A stretch of 64,000 nt of DNA from Vagococcus proximus (GTDB lineage: Bacteria > Bacillota > Bacilli > Lactobacillales > Vagococcaceae): contig NZ_JAPDSH010000001.1 of NCBI RefSeq assembly GCF_029143285.1, positions 1 through 64,000 on the forward strand. The letters run 5' to 3'. Of the stretch, positions 53,637-62,641 are shown piece by piece (positions within the stretch are counted from its first letter, which is position 1; every line of letters starts with the position of its first letter). Below the pieces are notes generated by a model. The model saw nothing but the letters and a program-made list of their open reading frames with translations. It searched no databases and had not been told where the DNA came from. The position numbers were made by a program, and so were the translations under genes.

Positions 53637-54723
53637 TCATGAAAAATATCAATTAAAAGAAGTAATTAATGCGTCAGGAAAAATGACAATTTTAGGTGTA
53701 TCAAAAGTGTCAAAAAATGTTCAAAATGCCCAAATCGAAGGCGGCAATAATTTTTATGAAATGTCTGAATTAATGAGCCAAACAGGACGGTATATTGCCA
53801 AATTAGTTGGCTCAGAAGGTGCACAGGTTGTCTCAAGTGCTTCAGCAGGTATTGCTCAATCAGTAGCAGCTGTCATTGGAAAAGGGTCACGTTATCACTT
53901 ATATCATCCTTATGAAGATAGAGGCGAAGCGCGTGAGATTATCATTCCTAAAGGTCATAATGTTGATTACGGGACAGGGATTGACTTAATGATTGCCCAA
54001 GGCGGTGGAAAAGTTGTTGAGGCAGGCTATGCCAATCGTTGTACATCAGAAGACATAGAGATGATGATAACAGATAAAACGGCAGCTATCTTGTATGTAA
54101 AGAGTCATCATACTGTTCAAAAAAGTATGCTAGCCATTCAAGAAGCGATTGAAGTCGCACATCGTCATAACCTACCGTTGATTTTAGATGCAGCAGCGGA
54201 GGAAGAGTTAAGTTATTATGTTGAACTTGGCGCAGACTTAATTATTTTTAGTGGTGCTAAAGCGATTGAAGGACCAAGTTCAGGCCTTGTAGTGGGGAAA
54301 CAGCCGTATATGGAATGGGTTAGCCTACAGTCATTAGGCATGGCGCGTTCAATGAAGATTGGAAAAGAAAATGTGCTTGGCTTTACTCAAGCGATTGAAG
54401 ATTATTTAGCAAACGGTAGTGAAGATGGCGAGTCAATGAAACATCGTTTAATTCCGTTTTTAGAAGACTTAAATACAGTACCAGGTATTACAGCAACCTG
54501 TGTACAAGATGGAGCAGGTAGAGAAATTTACCGTGCCGAAGTAAAAGTGGCAGAAAATCTTAATGCTAAAGAAATAATCGGTGACTTAAAAGCAGAAAGT
54601 CCGGCGGTATACACCCGTGAATACCGAGCAAATAATGGGATTATTGAATTTGACATCAGAGCAGTATCAAAAAATGAGATGAACAAAATTGTTGACCGTT
54701 TACGTGAAATTGTCGCGAAATAA
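53626..54723 (+). CDS. DgaE-like PLP-dependent ammonia lyase (SelA-related)
   Basis: 365 residues of the SelA-like fold-type I PLP family. PLP lysine in IIFSGAKAIEGPSSG; also VVSSASAGIAQSVAAV and ILDAAAEEELSYY. Salmonella DgaE removes ammonia from D-glucosaminate-6-phosphate to give 2-keto-3-deoxygluconate-6-phosphate. Here it lies directly before a DgaF-like aldolase, supporting an amino-sugar-acid substrate. GTAGGAGG site inside the previous gene. Confidence 0.86.
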   Translation: MQSSHEKYQLKEVINASGKMTILGVSKVSKNVQNAQIEGGNNFYEMSELMSQTGRYIAKLVGSEGAQVVSSASAGIAQSVAAVIGKGSRYHLYHPYEDRGEAREIIIPKGHNVDYGTGIDLMIAQGGGKVVEAGYANRCTSEDIEMMITDKTAAILYVKSHHTVQKSMLAIQEAIEVAHRHNLPLILDAAAEEELSYYVELGADLIIFSGAKAIEGPSSGLVVGKQPYMEWVSLQSLGMARSMKIGKENVLGFTQAIEDYLANGSEDGESMKHRLIPFLEDLNTVPGITATCVQDGAGREIYRAEVKVAENLNAKEIIGDLKAESPAVYTREYRANNGIIEFDIRAVSKNEMNKIVDRLREIVAK

Positions 54724-54741
54724 AGAAAGAAGGAACTAATA

Positions 54742-55482
54742 ATGAAAAAAATACCAAATTATTATCAAGATAGAGTGTGTTTAAATGTACTCGCTAATTC
54801 AATTGAAAATGCTAAAGCGTGTTATGAAGCGGCAGAAGGTCATGTGGTATTAGGTGTTTTATCTAAAAATTATGCAACAGATGACTTGGCGATTGAGGAT
54901 ATGAAAAAATATCAAGCTGCAACAGGTAATGCGTTATCAGTTGGACTTGGTGCAGGGGACCCTAATCAAAGTCAAATGGTGACACGTTTATCAGAAGTCC
55001 TGCAGCCACAACATGTTAATCAAGTATTTACTGGTGCAGGTGCATCACGTACTGCCTTAAAACAAGATGAAACAGTAGTAAATGCTTTAGTTTCACCAAC
55101 AGGTCGTCCTGGATTTGTTAATATCGCAACAGGGCCATTAAGTAGCCAAGCACCAGTAGCTGAAATTCCTGTGGAAACAGCTATTGCGTTACTAAAAGAT
55201 ATGGGAGCAAGCTCAATTAAATATTTTAATATGAAAGGTTTAAAACATATTGATGAATTTAAAGTAGTAGCAGAAGCGTGTGCTACACATGATTTTTATT
55301 TAGAACCAACAGGTGGCATTGATTTACAAAATTTTGAAGCTATTCTAAAAATCGCTTTAGATGCTGGCGTAAAAAAAGTTATTCCTCATGTTTACAGTTC
55401 AATTATTGACAGTGAAACTGGCGATACAAGACCTGAAGATGTTGTGACGTTATTAACCATTGTAAAAAAATTAGTCGGATAA
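54742..55482 (+). CDS. KDGP aldolase family protein (DgaF-like)
   Basis: 246 residues, a (beta/alpha)8 aldolase-type protein (IPNYYQDRVCLNVLANSIEN, VGLGAGDPNQSQMV, VFTGAGASRTAL, IKYFNMKG, LEPTGGIDLQNFE). The Lys in SSIKYFNMKG is a candidate Schiff base residue. It would split 2-keto-3-deoxygluconate-6-phosphate to pyruvate and glyceraldehyde-3-phosphate. Coupled to DgaE and a KdgK-like kinase. GAAGGA site. Confidence 0.85.
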   Translation: MKKIPNYYQDRVCLNVLANSIENAKACYEAAEGHVVLGVLSKNYATDDLAIEDMKKYQAATGNALSVGLGAGDPNQSQMVTRLSEVLQPQHVNQVFTGAGASRTALKQDETVVNALVSPTGRPGFVNIATGPLSSQAPVAEIPVETAIALLKDMGASSIKYFNMKGLKHIDEFKVVAEACATHDFYLEPTGGIDLQNFEAILKIALDAGVKKVIPHVYSSIIDSETGDTRPEDVVTLLTIVKKLVG

Positions 55483-55497
55483 TTGAAGGGAAACATT

Positions 55498-56514
55498 ATG
55501 ACTGAAAATAAAAAGAAAATTCTAGCTTTTGGAGAAGTTATGTTGCGTGTTGCCATGGCACAAAATCGTACAATTGAACAAACGAATGAAGCGCGGTTGA
55601 ATTTTACGGGGACAGGTCTAAATGTTTTGAGCGGTCTAGCTCATTTTGGATACGAAACAGCATTACTTACACAATTACCTGATAACCGTGTAGGGGATGC
55701 GGCTAAAGCTGATGTTCGTAGATTAGGTGTATCAGATCGTTTTATTAAACAAGGCGGCAATCATATTGGGCTTTATTTTCTTGAGCAAGGTTACGGTAAT
55801 CGTCCGTCAGAAGTTACTTACTTGGATAGAGCTCATAGTTCGTTTTGTTTAAGTACTTGGTCAGAAGAGGAATTACGTGATGCTATTCAATCAGTCGATT
55901 TAGTTCATATTTGTGGGATTTCATTGATTTTGACACCAGAAACGAGGAATGCTGCACTGTCATTAGCAAAAACTGCTTTCGAGATAGGGAAAGAGGTTTG
56001 TTTTGATTTTAATTACCGTCCGTCTCTAGCTTATGAATCCGATTTAAATTTGATCAGGAAAGACTACGAAGAGATGTTAGGTTATGCATCTATCGTGTTA
56101 GGTTCAAATCGTGATTTAATTGAACTATTAGAATTAGAAACAAAGTACAAGGAATCAAATTATGGGCTGATTGTTCAGAAATTCTTAGCAGATAATAAAA
56201 TCAAATTATTTGCAGGAACAAATAAGAAAATTGAAACCACCACTCGATTTGTGCAAGGGTTTGTTTATACAGAGTCTGACTATGCTTTATCGCCTTTCTA
56301 TCCCGTTTACACGTTAGATAGAATAGGGACGGGAGATGCTTATGCTGCTGGTATTATTGCAAAGTATTTAGAAAAGAGTTCACTTCAAGATCTTGTTAAT
56401 TTTGCAACAGGGAGTTCTGTATTAGCTCATACTACTCAAGGGGATAGTCCAATATTGTCTAAACGACACATTGACCAATTCTTAGAGAATCCTAACCTAG
56501 ATATCATGAGATAA
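55498..56514 (+). CDS. PfkB-type sugar kinase (KDG kinase-like)
   Basis: 338 residues from ATG 55498. N-terminal FGEVMLRVA and GTGLNVLSGLAHFG, C-terminal signature DRIGTGDAYAAGIIAKYL with the catalytic Asp. Best fit is 2-dehydro-3-deoxygluconokinase, which supplies the aldolase next door. If the amino acid sugar were already phosphorylated the kinase would not be needed, which suggests at least one intermediate is free sugar acid. Last gene of the operon. Confidence 0.84.
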   Translation: MTENKKKILAFGEVMLRVAMAQNRTIEQTNEARLNFTGTGLNVLSGLAHFGYETALLTQLPDNRVGDAAKADVRRLGVSDRFIKQGGNHIGLYFLEQGYGNRPSEVTYLDRAHSSFCLSTWSEEELRDAIQSVDLVHICGISLILTPETRNAALSLAKTAFEIGKEVCFDFNYRPSLAYESDLNLIRKDYEEMLGYASIVLGSNRDLIELLELETKYKESNYGLIVQKFLADNKIKLFAGTNKKIETTTRFVQGFVYTESDYALSPFYPVYTLDRIGTGDAYAAGIIAKYLEKSSLQDLVNFATGSSVLAHTTQGDSPILSKRHIDQFLENPNLDIMR

Positions 56515-56532
56515 TACTAATAATTGTAAAAG

Positions 56533-56583
56533 TTAACGCACCAACAAGGTAATCGCTTACATTGTTGGTGCGTTATTTTTTTG
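56533..56583 (+). terminator. Terminator of the sugar operon
   Basis: TAACGCACCAACAA / TTGTTGGTGCGTTA, a perfect 14-base stem with a T-run. Confidence 0.9.
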
Positions 56584-56712
56584 TTTGAATTTTAGTGTTA
56601 TTTATTAATTAAATTTTAATGATAATGACAGATTCCATATTGCTAATAAAAGTACAAGCGATTAAACTTAAGGAGGATTTATTAACTATAACTTTAATAA
56701 GGAGAGTAAACG

Positions 56713-58143
56713 ATGAACGAAAAGCAATTGCGTTGGTACAATATTGCCTTAATGGCCTTCGTAGCAGTATGGGGTTTAGGTAACGTTGTAAATAACTTCG
56801 CTCAACAAGGGTTGACGGTAGTAGTATCTTGGATTTTGATCATGGCATTATATTTTGTTCCTTATGCACTAAGTGTAGGGCAACTAGGTTCGACATTTAA
56901 AGATTCAGCTGGGGGTGTTTCATCTTGGATTAAAGAAACATCAACAACTAAGTTAGCATACTATGCAGCTTGGACGTATTGGGTTGTACATATTCCGTAT
57001 CTAGCTCAAAAACCTCAAGGGATTTTAGTAGCGTTAAGCTGGTTATTCAAAGGAAATGGTAACTTTGTAAATACGGTAGATGCGAAATTGGTATCACTTA
57101 TTTGTTTAGTTATTTTCTTGATTTTCCTATGGATTGCTTCAAAAGGATTAACAACACTTAAAATGATTGGTAACATGGCAGGAACTGCAATGTTCGTTAT
57201 GTCATTACTATTTATCTTATTAGCAGTATCAGCTCCAGCTTTAACGGGTTCAGATATTGCGACACCAAATATGGGTCAAATTTCAACTTATATTCCTAAG
57301 TTTAATTTCTCATATTTAACAACAGTTTCAATGTTAGTATTCGCAGTAGGTGGTTGTGAAAAAATCTCACCTTACGTAAATAATACTAAAAACCCATCTA
57401 AAGAGTTTCCTAAAGGGATGTTAATTTTAGCGGGTATGGTTGCAGTCTGTGCACTATTAGGTTCAGTTGCAATGGGTATGATTTTTGATGCTAATAATAT
57501 TCCTGAAGATTTAATGGTTAATGGTGCTTATGAAGCATTCCAACGTTTAGGTGTGTTCTATAATGTAGGACCATTATTCGTTATTTTATATGCGATTGCT
57601 AACTCATTAGCACAAATTTCTGCATTAGCATTCTCTATTGATGCACCACTTAAGATTTTACTTTCAGATGCGGATCCTAACTATATTCCATCTAAATTAT
57701 CTAAAGTAAACAAAAAAGGAACACCGGTTAATGGTTATATCTTCACTGGTATTCTGGTAACGATCTTAATCGTATTGCCTTCATTAGGTATTGGTAACAT
57801 GAATGAATTATTCAAATGGTTAACAAACTTAAATTCAGTTGTAATGCCTATGCGCTACATGTGGGTATTCTTGGCCTTTATCTGGATTAATAAAAAACAT
57901 ACTGAATTCGAATCAGACTATAAATTTATTAAAAATCCTAAAATTGGTTATATCGTAGGTTGGTGGTTATTCTTATTCACAGCATTAGCATGTATCTTTG
58001 GTATGGTACCAAAAGTAGACTATGCGACTCACCAAACAGAGTATATTTTCCAATTGGCTTTAAATATTGCGACACCAATCGTTTTAATTGCATTAGGTAT
58101 GATTATGCCTGCCATTGCACGTCGTGAGCAAGCTAAAAAATAA
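56713..58143 (+). CDS. APC family amino acid permease (paralogue 2)
   Basis: 476 residues, same topology as the permease at 47635. The two share MNEKQLRWYNIALMAF, ISALAFSIDAPLKILLSDAD-like and MRY-WVFLA-type blocks (I estimate about three quarters identity by eye). Codon use is more biased here, so it may be the better expressed copy. Substrate unknown. Own promoter region after the operon terminator; terminator follows. Confidence 0.84.
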   Translation: MNEKQLRWYNIALMAFVAVWGLGNVVNNFAQQGLTVVVSWILIMALYFVPYALSVGQLGSTFKDSAGGVSSWIKETSTTKLAYYAAWTYWVVHIPYLAQKPQGILVALSWLFKGNGNFVNTVDAKLVSLICLVIFLIFLWIASKGLTTLKMIGNMAGTAMFVMSLLFILLAVSAPALTGSDIATPNMGQISTYIPKFNFSYLTTVSMLVFAVGGCEKISPYVNNTKNPSKEFPKGMLILAGMVAVCALLGSVAMGMIFDANNIPEDLMVNGAYEAFQRLGVFYNVGPLFVILYAIANSLAQISALAFSIDAPLKILLSDADPNYIPSKLSKVNKKGTPVNGYIFTGILVTILIVLPSLGIGNMNELFKWLTNLNSVVMPMRYMWVFLAFIWINKKHTEFESDYKFIKNPKIGYIVGWWLFLFTALACIFGMVPKVDYATHQTEYIFQLALNIATPIVLIALGMIMPAIARREQAKK

Positions 58144-58149
58144 TATTTT

Positions 58150-58182
58150 TAAAAGAAGTAGCTATGAGCTGCTTCTTTTTTT
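58150..58182 (+). terminator. Terminator after permease 2
   Basis: AAAAGAAGTAGCT-ATG-AGCTGCTTCTTTTTTT hairpin with one T-G pair. Confidence 0.85.
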
Positions 58183-58183
58183 G

Positions 58184-58241
58184 TTGCAATATGACAGGTT
58201 GTCATATATAATGACGTAGTGTCATATGACAACCTGTCATA
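58184..58241 (+). promoter_or_regulatory. Promoter and triple TetR-type operator of the efrAB operon
   Basis: TTGCAA (58184-58189) and TATAAT (58207-58212) are separated by exactly 17 bases, and those 17 bases are the dyad TATGACA-GGT-TGTCATA. A second copy with the complementary centre, TATGACA-ACC-TGTCATA, lies at 58225-58241. Between them ATGAC-GTAGT-GTCAT (58211-58225) forms a third, shorter dyad. This is a strong repressor-binding array. Confidence 0.75.
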
Positions 58242-58269
58242 TATTTTGGAGGAGAATGGAGGAAACGTA

Positions 58270-58956
58270 ATGCCTAAGGAAACTTTTTTTAATTTACCGT
58301 CAGAAAAGCAAGAACGTTTGATGGAAGCTGCTCAAAAAGAATTTTCAAGAGTACCCTTACAAGATGCGTCAATTGCTAAAATTGTTAAGCTTGCAGGGAT
58401 TTCACGTGGTAGTTTTTATCAGTATTTTGAAGATAAAGATGATTTGTACTACTATTATTTCGACACGTTACGTTTGTCTAGTAAGAGCGATTTTGAAAGT
58501 TTATTAAAGCAGTCTAATGGTAATTTATTTGAAGCAGCGGTAGTCTATTTTAATCGTTGGTTTGAAGAGGCATTGTATGGTCCAAACTCAGCTTTTTATA
58601 AAAATCTGTTTATGTATTTAGATTTTAAAGGAACAGCACGAGTTTCACCTGAAATTTCTCAAGAAGCTCATTACGCGAAACTTAAAGAACAACGTAAATC
58701 AGAACATAAAGAGAAAATCGAAACGATGATGGATATTATCGATACAAGTCAATTGAGATTTTCGAATGATAAAGAACTGATTATGCTAGTTAAATTAGTG
58801 ACGGGTATGATGTTTACATCGATTAACCATGCGTATAAACAGGAAGTACGTGGTGAAAAAGTGAGTGTTAGTGACATCAAAGAAGAGTTTGCAACAAAAT
58901 TGGGTTGGTTGCAATATGGTGTGTATAAAAATGAGGTAGGTGAAGATGAATGTTAA
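58270..58956 (+). CDS. TetR/AcrR regulator of the efrAB exporter
   Basis: 228 residues from ATG 58270 (GGAGGAAAC upstream). HTH (about 5-50: ERLMEAAQKEFSR, DASIAKIVKLAGISRGSFYQYFEDKDDLYY) and an all-helical ligand domain. Located first in the operon with its operators in the promoter, so autorepression relieved by drugs or cell stress is expected. It overlaps efrA by 7 bases. Confidence 0.9.
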   Translation: MPKETFFNLPSEKQERLMEAAQKEFSRVPLQDASIAKIVKLAGISRGSFYQYFEDKDDLYYYYFDTLRLSSKSDFESLLKQSNGNLFEAAVVYFNRWFEEALYGPNSAFYKNLFMYLDFKGTARVSPEISQEAHYAKLKEQRKSEHKEKIETMMDIIDTSQLRFSNDKELIMLVKLVTGMMFTSINHAYKQEVRGEKVSVSDIKEEFATKLGWLQYGVYKNEVGEDEC

Positions 58957-60677
58957 AAATAGTTAAACGTATGTCCTTAGTGTCGGTATTTGTAGCTTTG
59001 GGCTTCATGTTGGTTCAGGTAATGAGTGATTTGTATCTACCAACACTAACATCTAATATTATTGATAAGGGAGTTGCTCAAGGCGATATTCCTTATATCT
59101 GGTCTGTGGGTGGTGTTATGATAGGATTTTCTTTTATCAGTATACTAGCAGCAATTGGAAATACTTATTTTGCAACAAAAGAAGCACAAAAATTAGGAAA
59201 ACAATTACGTTCTGAAATTTTCTCTAAGGTGAGCCACGCGTCTCATAATCAAATGGATAAATTTGGGACGGCATCTTTGATTACACGTACAACAAATGAC
59301 GTGAATCAAATTCAGATGGTTGCTCAAATGTTTTTACGTCTGATGATTCATGCTCCGATTACATTAGTGGGGGCAAGTTTCTTGGCGTACCAAAAAAATG
59401 CTGAGTTAACGAAGGTCTTTTTAATTACGATTCCAATTTTAATTGTCTTTATCGGAATTGTGATGTACTTTGCGGTTCCTCTATTTAAGAGCATGCAAAA
59501 GAAAACAGATAGACTCAATTTAGTTTTCCGTGAAGGTTTAACGGGAGTTCGTGTTATTCGAGCTTTTAATCGTGGAGACTATGAAGCAGATCGTTTTGAT
59601 GAAGCCAATCACGATTTTGTTTCAACAGCAATTAAAGTAAATACAATTATGGCTATGATGATTCCGATTGTGACAGTTATTATGAGTGGAACGACAATAT
59701 TAATTGTATGGCAAGGCAGTCATTTGATTGCTGATATGAAAATGGAAGTAGGGCACATGATTGCCTTTATGACTTATGCGACAGAAATTTTAATTAGTTT
59801 CTTAACGCTATCTATGATTTTCATTATGGTTCCTCGTGCACAAGCATCAGCGGTTCGTATCAATGAAGTTCTAGATTTAGAAGATGATTTAGAACAACCG
59901 AAAACACCAACAGCGTTATCTACTACTCAAGAGAATGTATCATTAGAATTTGATCACGTGGATTATCGCTATAAAGGGGCTGAAAATCTAGCTCTTAAAG
60001 ATGTTAATTTTTCACTAAAAGGTGGCGAAACGTTAGCTATTATCGGTGGAACAGGGTCTGGTAAAACAACTTTAGTTAATCTAATTCCCCGTTTCTTTGA
60101 CATTGAATCTGGCGAAATTAAATTAAACGGTGTTCCAGTTAACACAGTGGATAAAGAAGAATTAGTCGATCATATTGGATTTGTTCCACAAAAAGCAATG
60201 TTATTTACAGGAACAATTAGAGAGAACTTACAGTATGGGAAAGAAAATGCGATAGATGAAGAATTGTGGCATGCATTAGAAATTGCTCAAGCTAAAACCT
60301 TTGTCTCTGAATTAGAAGAAGGCTTAGATAGTCACGTTGAACAAGGTGGAGGGAACTTCTCTGGCGGACAACGTCAACGTCTATGTATTGCTAGAGCCTT
60401 GGTCAAAGAGGCAGACGTCTTTGTATTCGATGATTCGTTCTCCGCACTTGACTTTAAAACAGATGCTAAGTTACGTGACGCACTTAAAAAAGATATTAAA
60501 GAAGAAATTGTCGTTATTGTAGCCCAACGTATTAGTACCGTTATTGACGCAGATTTAATTTTAGTAATTGATGAAGGTAAAATAGTAGGGCAAGGAACGC
60601 ATGATGAGTTAAAAGAATCATGTGAAACCTACCAAGAAATTATTAGTTCTCAAATGAGAGAGGAGGAGATTGCATGA
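58950..60677 (+). CDS. efrA: Heterodimeric multidrug ABC exporter subunit EfrA-like
   Basis: 575 residues: six-helix transmembrane domain (about 15-290), then the ATPase domain. Walker A IGGTGSGKTTLV, signature FSGGQRQRL intact, but the Walker B end reads VFVFDDSFSALD, with Asp where the catalytic Glu should be. This is the degenerate ATP site of EfrAB/LmrCD-type heterodimers. Confers drug and dye efflux in enterococci. Starts within the end of the TetR gene. Confidence 0.9.
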   Translation: MLKIVKRMSLVSVFVALGFMLVQVMSDLYLPTLTSNIIDKGVAQGDIPYIWSVGGVMIGFSFISILAAIGNTYFATKEAQKLGKQLRSEIFSKVSHASHNQMDKFGTASLITRTTNDVNQIQMVAQMFLRLMIHAPITLVGASFLAYQKNAELTKVFLITIPILIVFIGIVMYFAVPLFKSMQKKTDRLNLVFREGLTGVRVIRAFNRGDYEADRFDEANHDFVSTAIKVNTIMAMMIPIVTVIMSGTTILIVWQGSHLIADMKMEVGHMIAFMTYATEILISFLTLSMIFIMVPRAQASAVRINEVLDLEDDLEQPKTPTALSTTQENVSLEFDHVDYRYKGAENLALKDVNFSLKGGETLAIIGGTGSGKTTLVNLIPRFFDIESGEIKLNGVPVNTVDKEELVDHIGFVPQKAMLFTGTIRENLQYGKENAIDEELWHALEIAQAKTFVSELEEGLDSHVEQGGGNFSGGQRQRLCIARALVKEADVFVFDDSFSALDFKTDAKLRDALKKDIKEEIVVIVAQRISTVIDADLILVIDEGKIVGQGTHDELKESCETYQEIISSQMREEEIA

Positions 60678-62524
60678 GTGGAAGACGTGGTGGACCAGGA
60701 GCAGCTTTAGGAACGAAGCCTGAAAAGGCAAAAAATTTCTGGGGAACAACGAAACGTTTACTTAGATATATGTCCAAACGTGCGTATGCGATTCTATTAG
60801 TATTTGTACTAGCAATCGCAGCAACTATCTTTCAAATTAGTACACCTAAGGTATTAGGTAAGGCAACAACCGAAATTTATAACGGAATTATGAAAGGGGT
60901 AGCTCAAGCCAAAGCAGGAACACCTCTTGAAAAGTTTCCAATTGACTTTGATAAAATCGGTCAGATTTTATTGATCGTTATTGGGATGTATGCTATCTCA
61001 GCAATCTTTAGTTTCACCCAACAATTTATCATGACACGTGTTTCACAGCGTACAGTGTACCAAATGCGTCAAGAGTTAAAGGTGAAAATGAATAAAGTAC
61101 CGATTCATTATTATGATACGCATTCAAATGGAGATATTATGTCTCGTGCAATTAATGATATGGATAATATTTCGAGCACGTTGCAACAAAGTTTGACACA
61201 ATTTGTGACGAGTATTGTGACAGTAGTCGGTGTCTTGGCGATGATGTTATCAATTAGCTGGCAATTAACATTAGTTGCGTTAGCAACTGTTCCGCTAAGT
61301 TTGATTGTTGTAATGGTAGTAGCGCCTAAATCCCAAAAATACTTTAGCCAACAACAAAAAAGTTTGGGACTATTAAACAATCAAACCGAAGAAACTTATG
61401 GTGGTCACAATGTTATTAAAAGTTTTAATTATGAGTCTCAAGCTATTGAAGTATTTGAAGAACAAAATGAAAAATTATATGAAGCAGGACGTAAAGCTCA
61501 ATTTATTTCTGCGATGATTATGCCTTTGATGAACTTCATAAAAAATATTGGGTATGTTTTAGTTGCGGTACTTGGTGGGATCAAAGTAGCAAATGGGAAC
61601 ATGGATTTAGGGGATGTTCAGGCATTCTTACAATATACCAAACAATTCTCACAGCCTTTAACGCAAATTGCCAACTTGATGAATACCATTCAATCAACAA
61701 TTGCTTCGGCGGAACGTGTCTTTGAAGTCTTGGATGAACAAGAAATGTCAGATGAAAAATCTGATTATCCTGTAGTTGAAACGTCTAAAAAAGTAATTTT
61801 TGATGATGTCCAGTTTGGGTACGATGAGTCAGAATTATTAATGACAGGGTTTGATTTAGAGGTAGATGAAGGCGAAATGATTGCTATCGTTGGCCCAACA
61901 GGTGCTGGTAAAACGACGCTTATTAATTTATTAGAACGTTTCTATGATGTTAGTGGTGGTTCTATTAAATTAGACGGTCAAGATGTTCGAGATATGACAC
62001 GTGAAGAATTACGTGCCCGTTTCTCGATTGTCTTACAAGATAGCTGGTTATTCACCGGTTCTATTTACGATAATATTCATTACGGTAACCCTAATGCGAC
62101 AGAAGAACAAGTTTATAAGGCAGCTAAAGCAGCCCATGCAGATGAGTTTGTTCGTCGCTTACCAGAAGGTTATGATACAGTATTAAATGAAGATGCAAGT
62201 AATATTTCTCAAGGTCAGCGTCAATTGATTACCATCGCACGTGCGTTCCTTGCTAATCCTGAAATTTTGATTTTAGATGAAGCGACTTCAAGTGTAGATA
62301 CACGTACTGAAGTATTAATTCAACAAGCAATGAATCGTCTACTTAAAGGTAGAACAAGTTTTGTAGTAGCTCATAGATTATCTACTATTAGAGATGCAGA
62401 TAATATCATTGTTATGAATCAAGGGTCTATTATGGAAACAGGAAATCATGATGTCTTAATGGCTAAAAATGGATTTTATGCAGATTTATATAATAGTCAG
62501 TTTTCTGATACAGTTGAGATGTAA
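60674..62524 (+). CDS. efrB: Heterodimeric multidrug ABC exporter subunit EfrB-like
   Basis: 616 residues. Gly-rich N-terminus (MSGRRGGPGAALGTKPEKAK), six helices, then an ATPase domain with Walker A VGPTGAGKTTLI, catalytic Glu intact in ILDEATSSVD, but signature altered to ISQGQRQL (SQGQ instead of SGGQ). It complements EfrA so that one composite ATP site is consensus and one is not. ATGA overlap with efrA; GAGGAGG site. Confidence 0.92.
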   Translation: MSGRRGGPGAALGTKPEKAKNFWGTTKRLLRYMSKRAYAILLVFVLAIAATIFQISTPKVLGKATTEIYNGIMKGVAQAKAGTPLEKFPIDFDKIGQILLIVIGMYAISAIFSFTQQFIMTRVSQRTVYQMRQELKVKMNKVPIHYYDTHSNGDIMSRAINDMDNISSTLQQSLTQFVTSIVTVVGVLAMMLSISWQLTLVALATVPLSLIVVMVVAPKSQKYFSQQQKSLGLLNNQTEETYGGHNVIKSFNYESQAIEVFEEQNEKLYEAGRKAQFISAMIMPLMNFIKNIGYVLVAVLGGIKVANGNMDLGDVQAFLQYTKQFSQPLTQIANLMNTIQSTIASAERVFEVLDEQEMSDEKSDYPVVETSKKVIFDDVQFGYDESELLMTGFDLEVDEGEMIAIVGPTGAGKTTLINLLERFYDVSGGSIKLDGQDVRDMTREELRARFSIVLQDSWLFTGSIYDNIHYGNPNATEEQVYKAAKAAHADEFVRRLPEGYDTVLNEDASNISQGQRQLITIARAFLANPEILILDEATSSVDTRTEVLIQQAMNRLLKGRTSFVVAHRLSTIRDADNIIVMNQGSIMETGNHDVLMAKNGFYADLYNSQFSDTVEM

Positions 62525-62562
62525 AAAAGAGGGTTTCTTTTTAAAAGAGACCCTTTTTTTTT
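62523..62562 (+). terminator. Terminator after efrB
   Basis: AAAAAGAGGGTTTCTTTT / AAAAGAGACCCTTTTTTT, stem with one mismatch. Confidence 0.8.
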
Positions 62563-62641
62563 GCGTATTACTGTTAATTTTGGAAAAAAAATGATAGGAT
62601 AACATTTGTTAAATATTTTCTAGAAAGGTAGCGAAAAAAAC

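Noticed and set aside
47635-58143. Permease-bracketed island taken as a composite mobile element
   Set aside because: The permeases are old paralogues with divergent codons and are in direct orientation; no transposase, target duplication or tRNA attachment site was seen.
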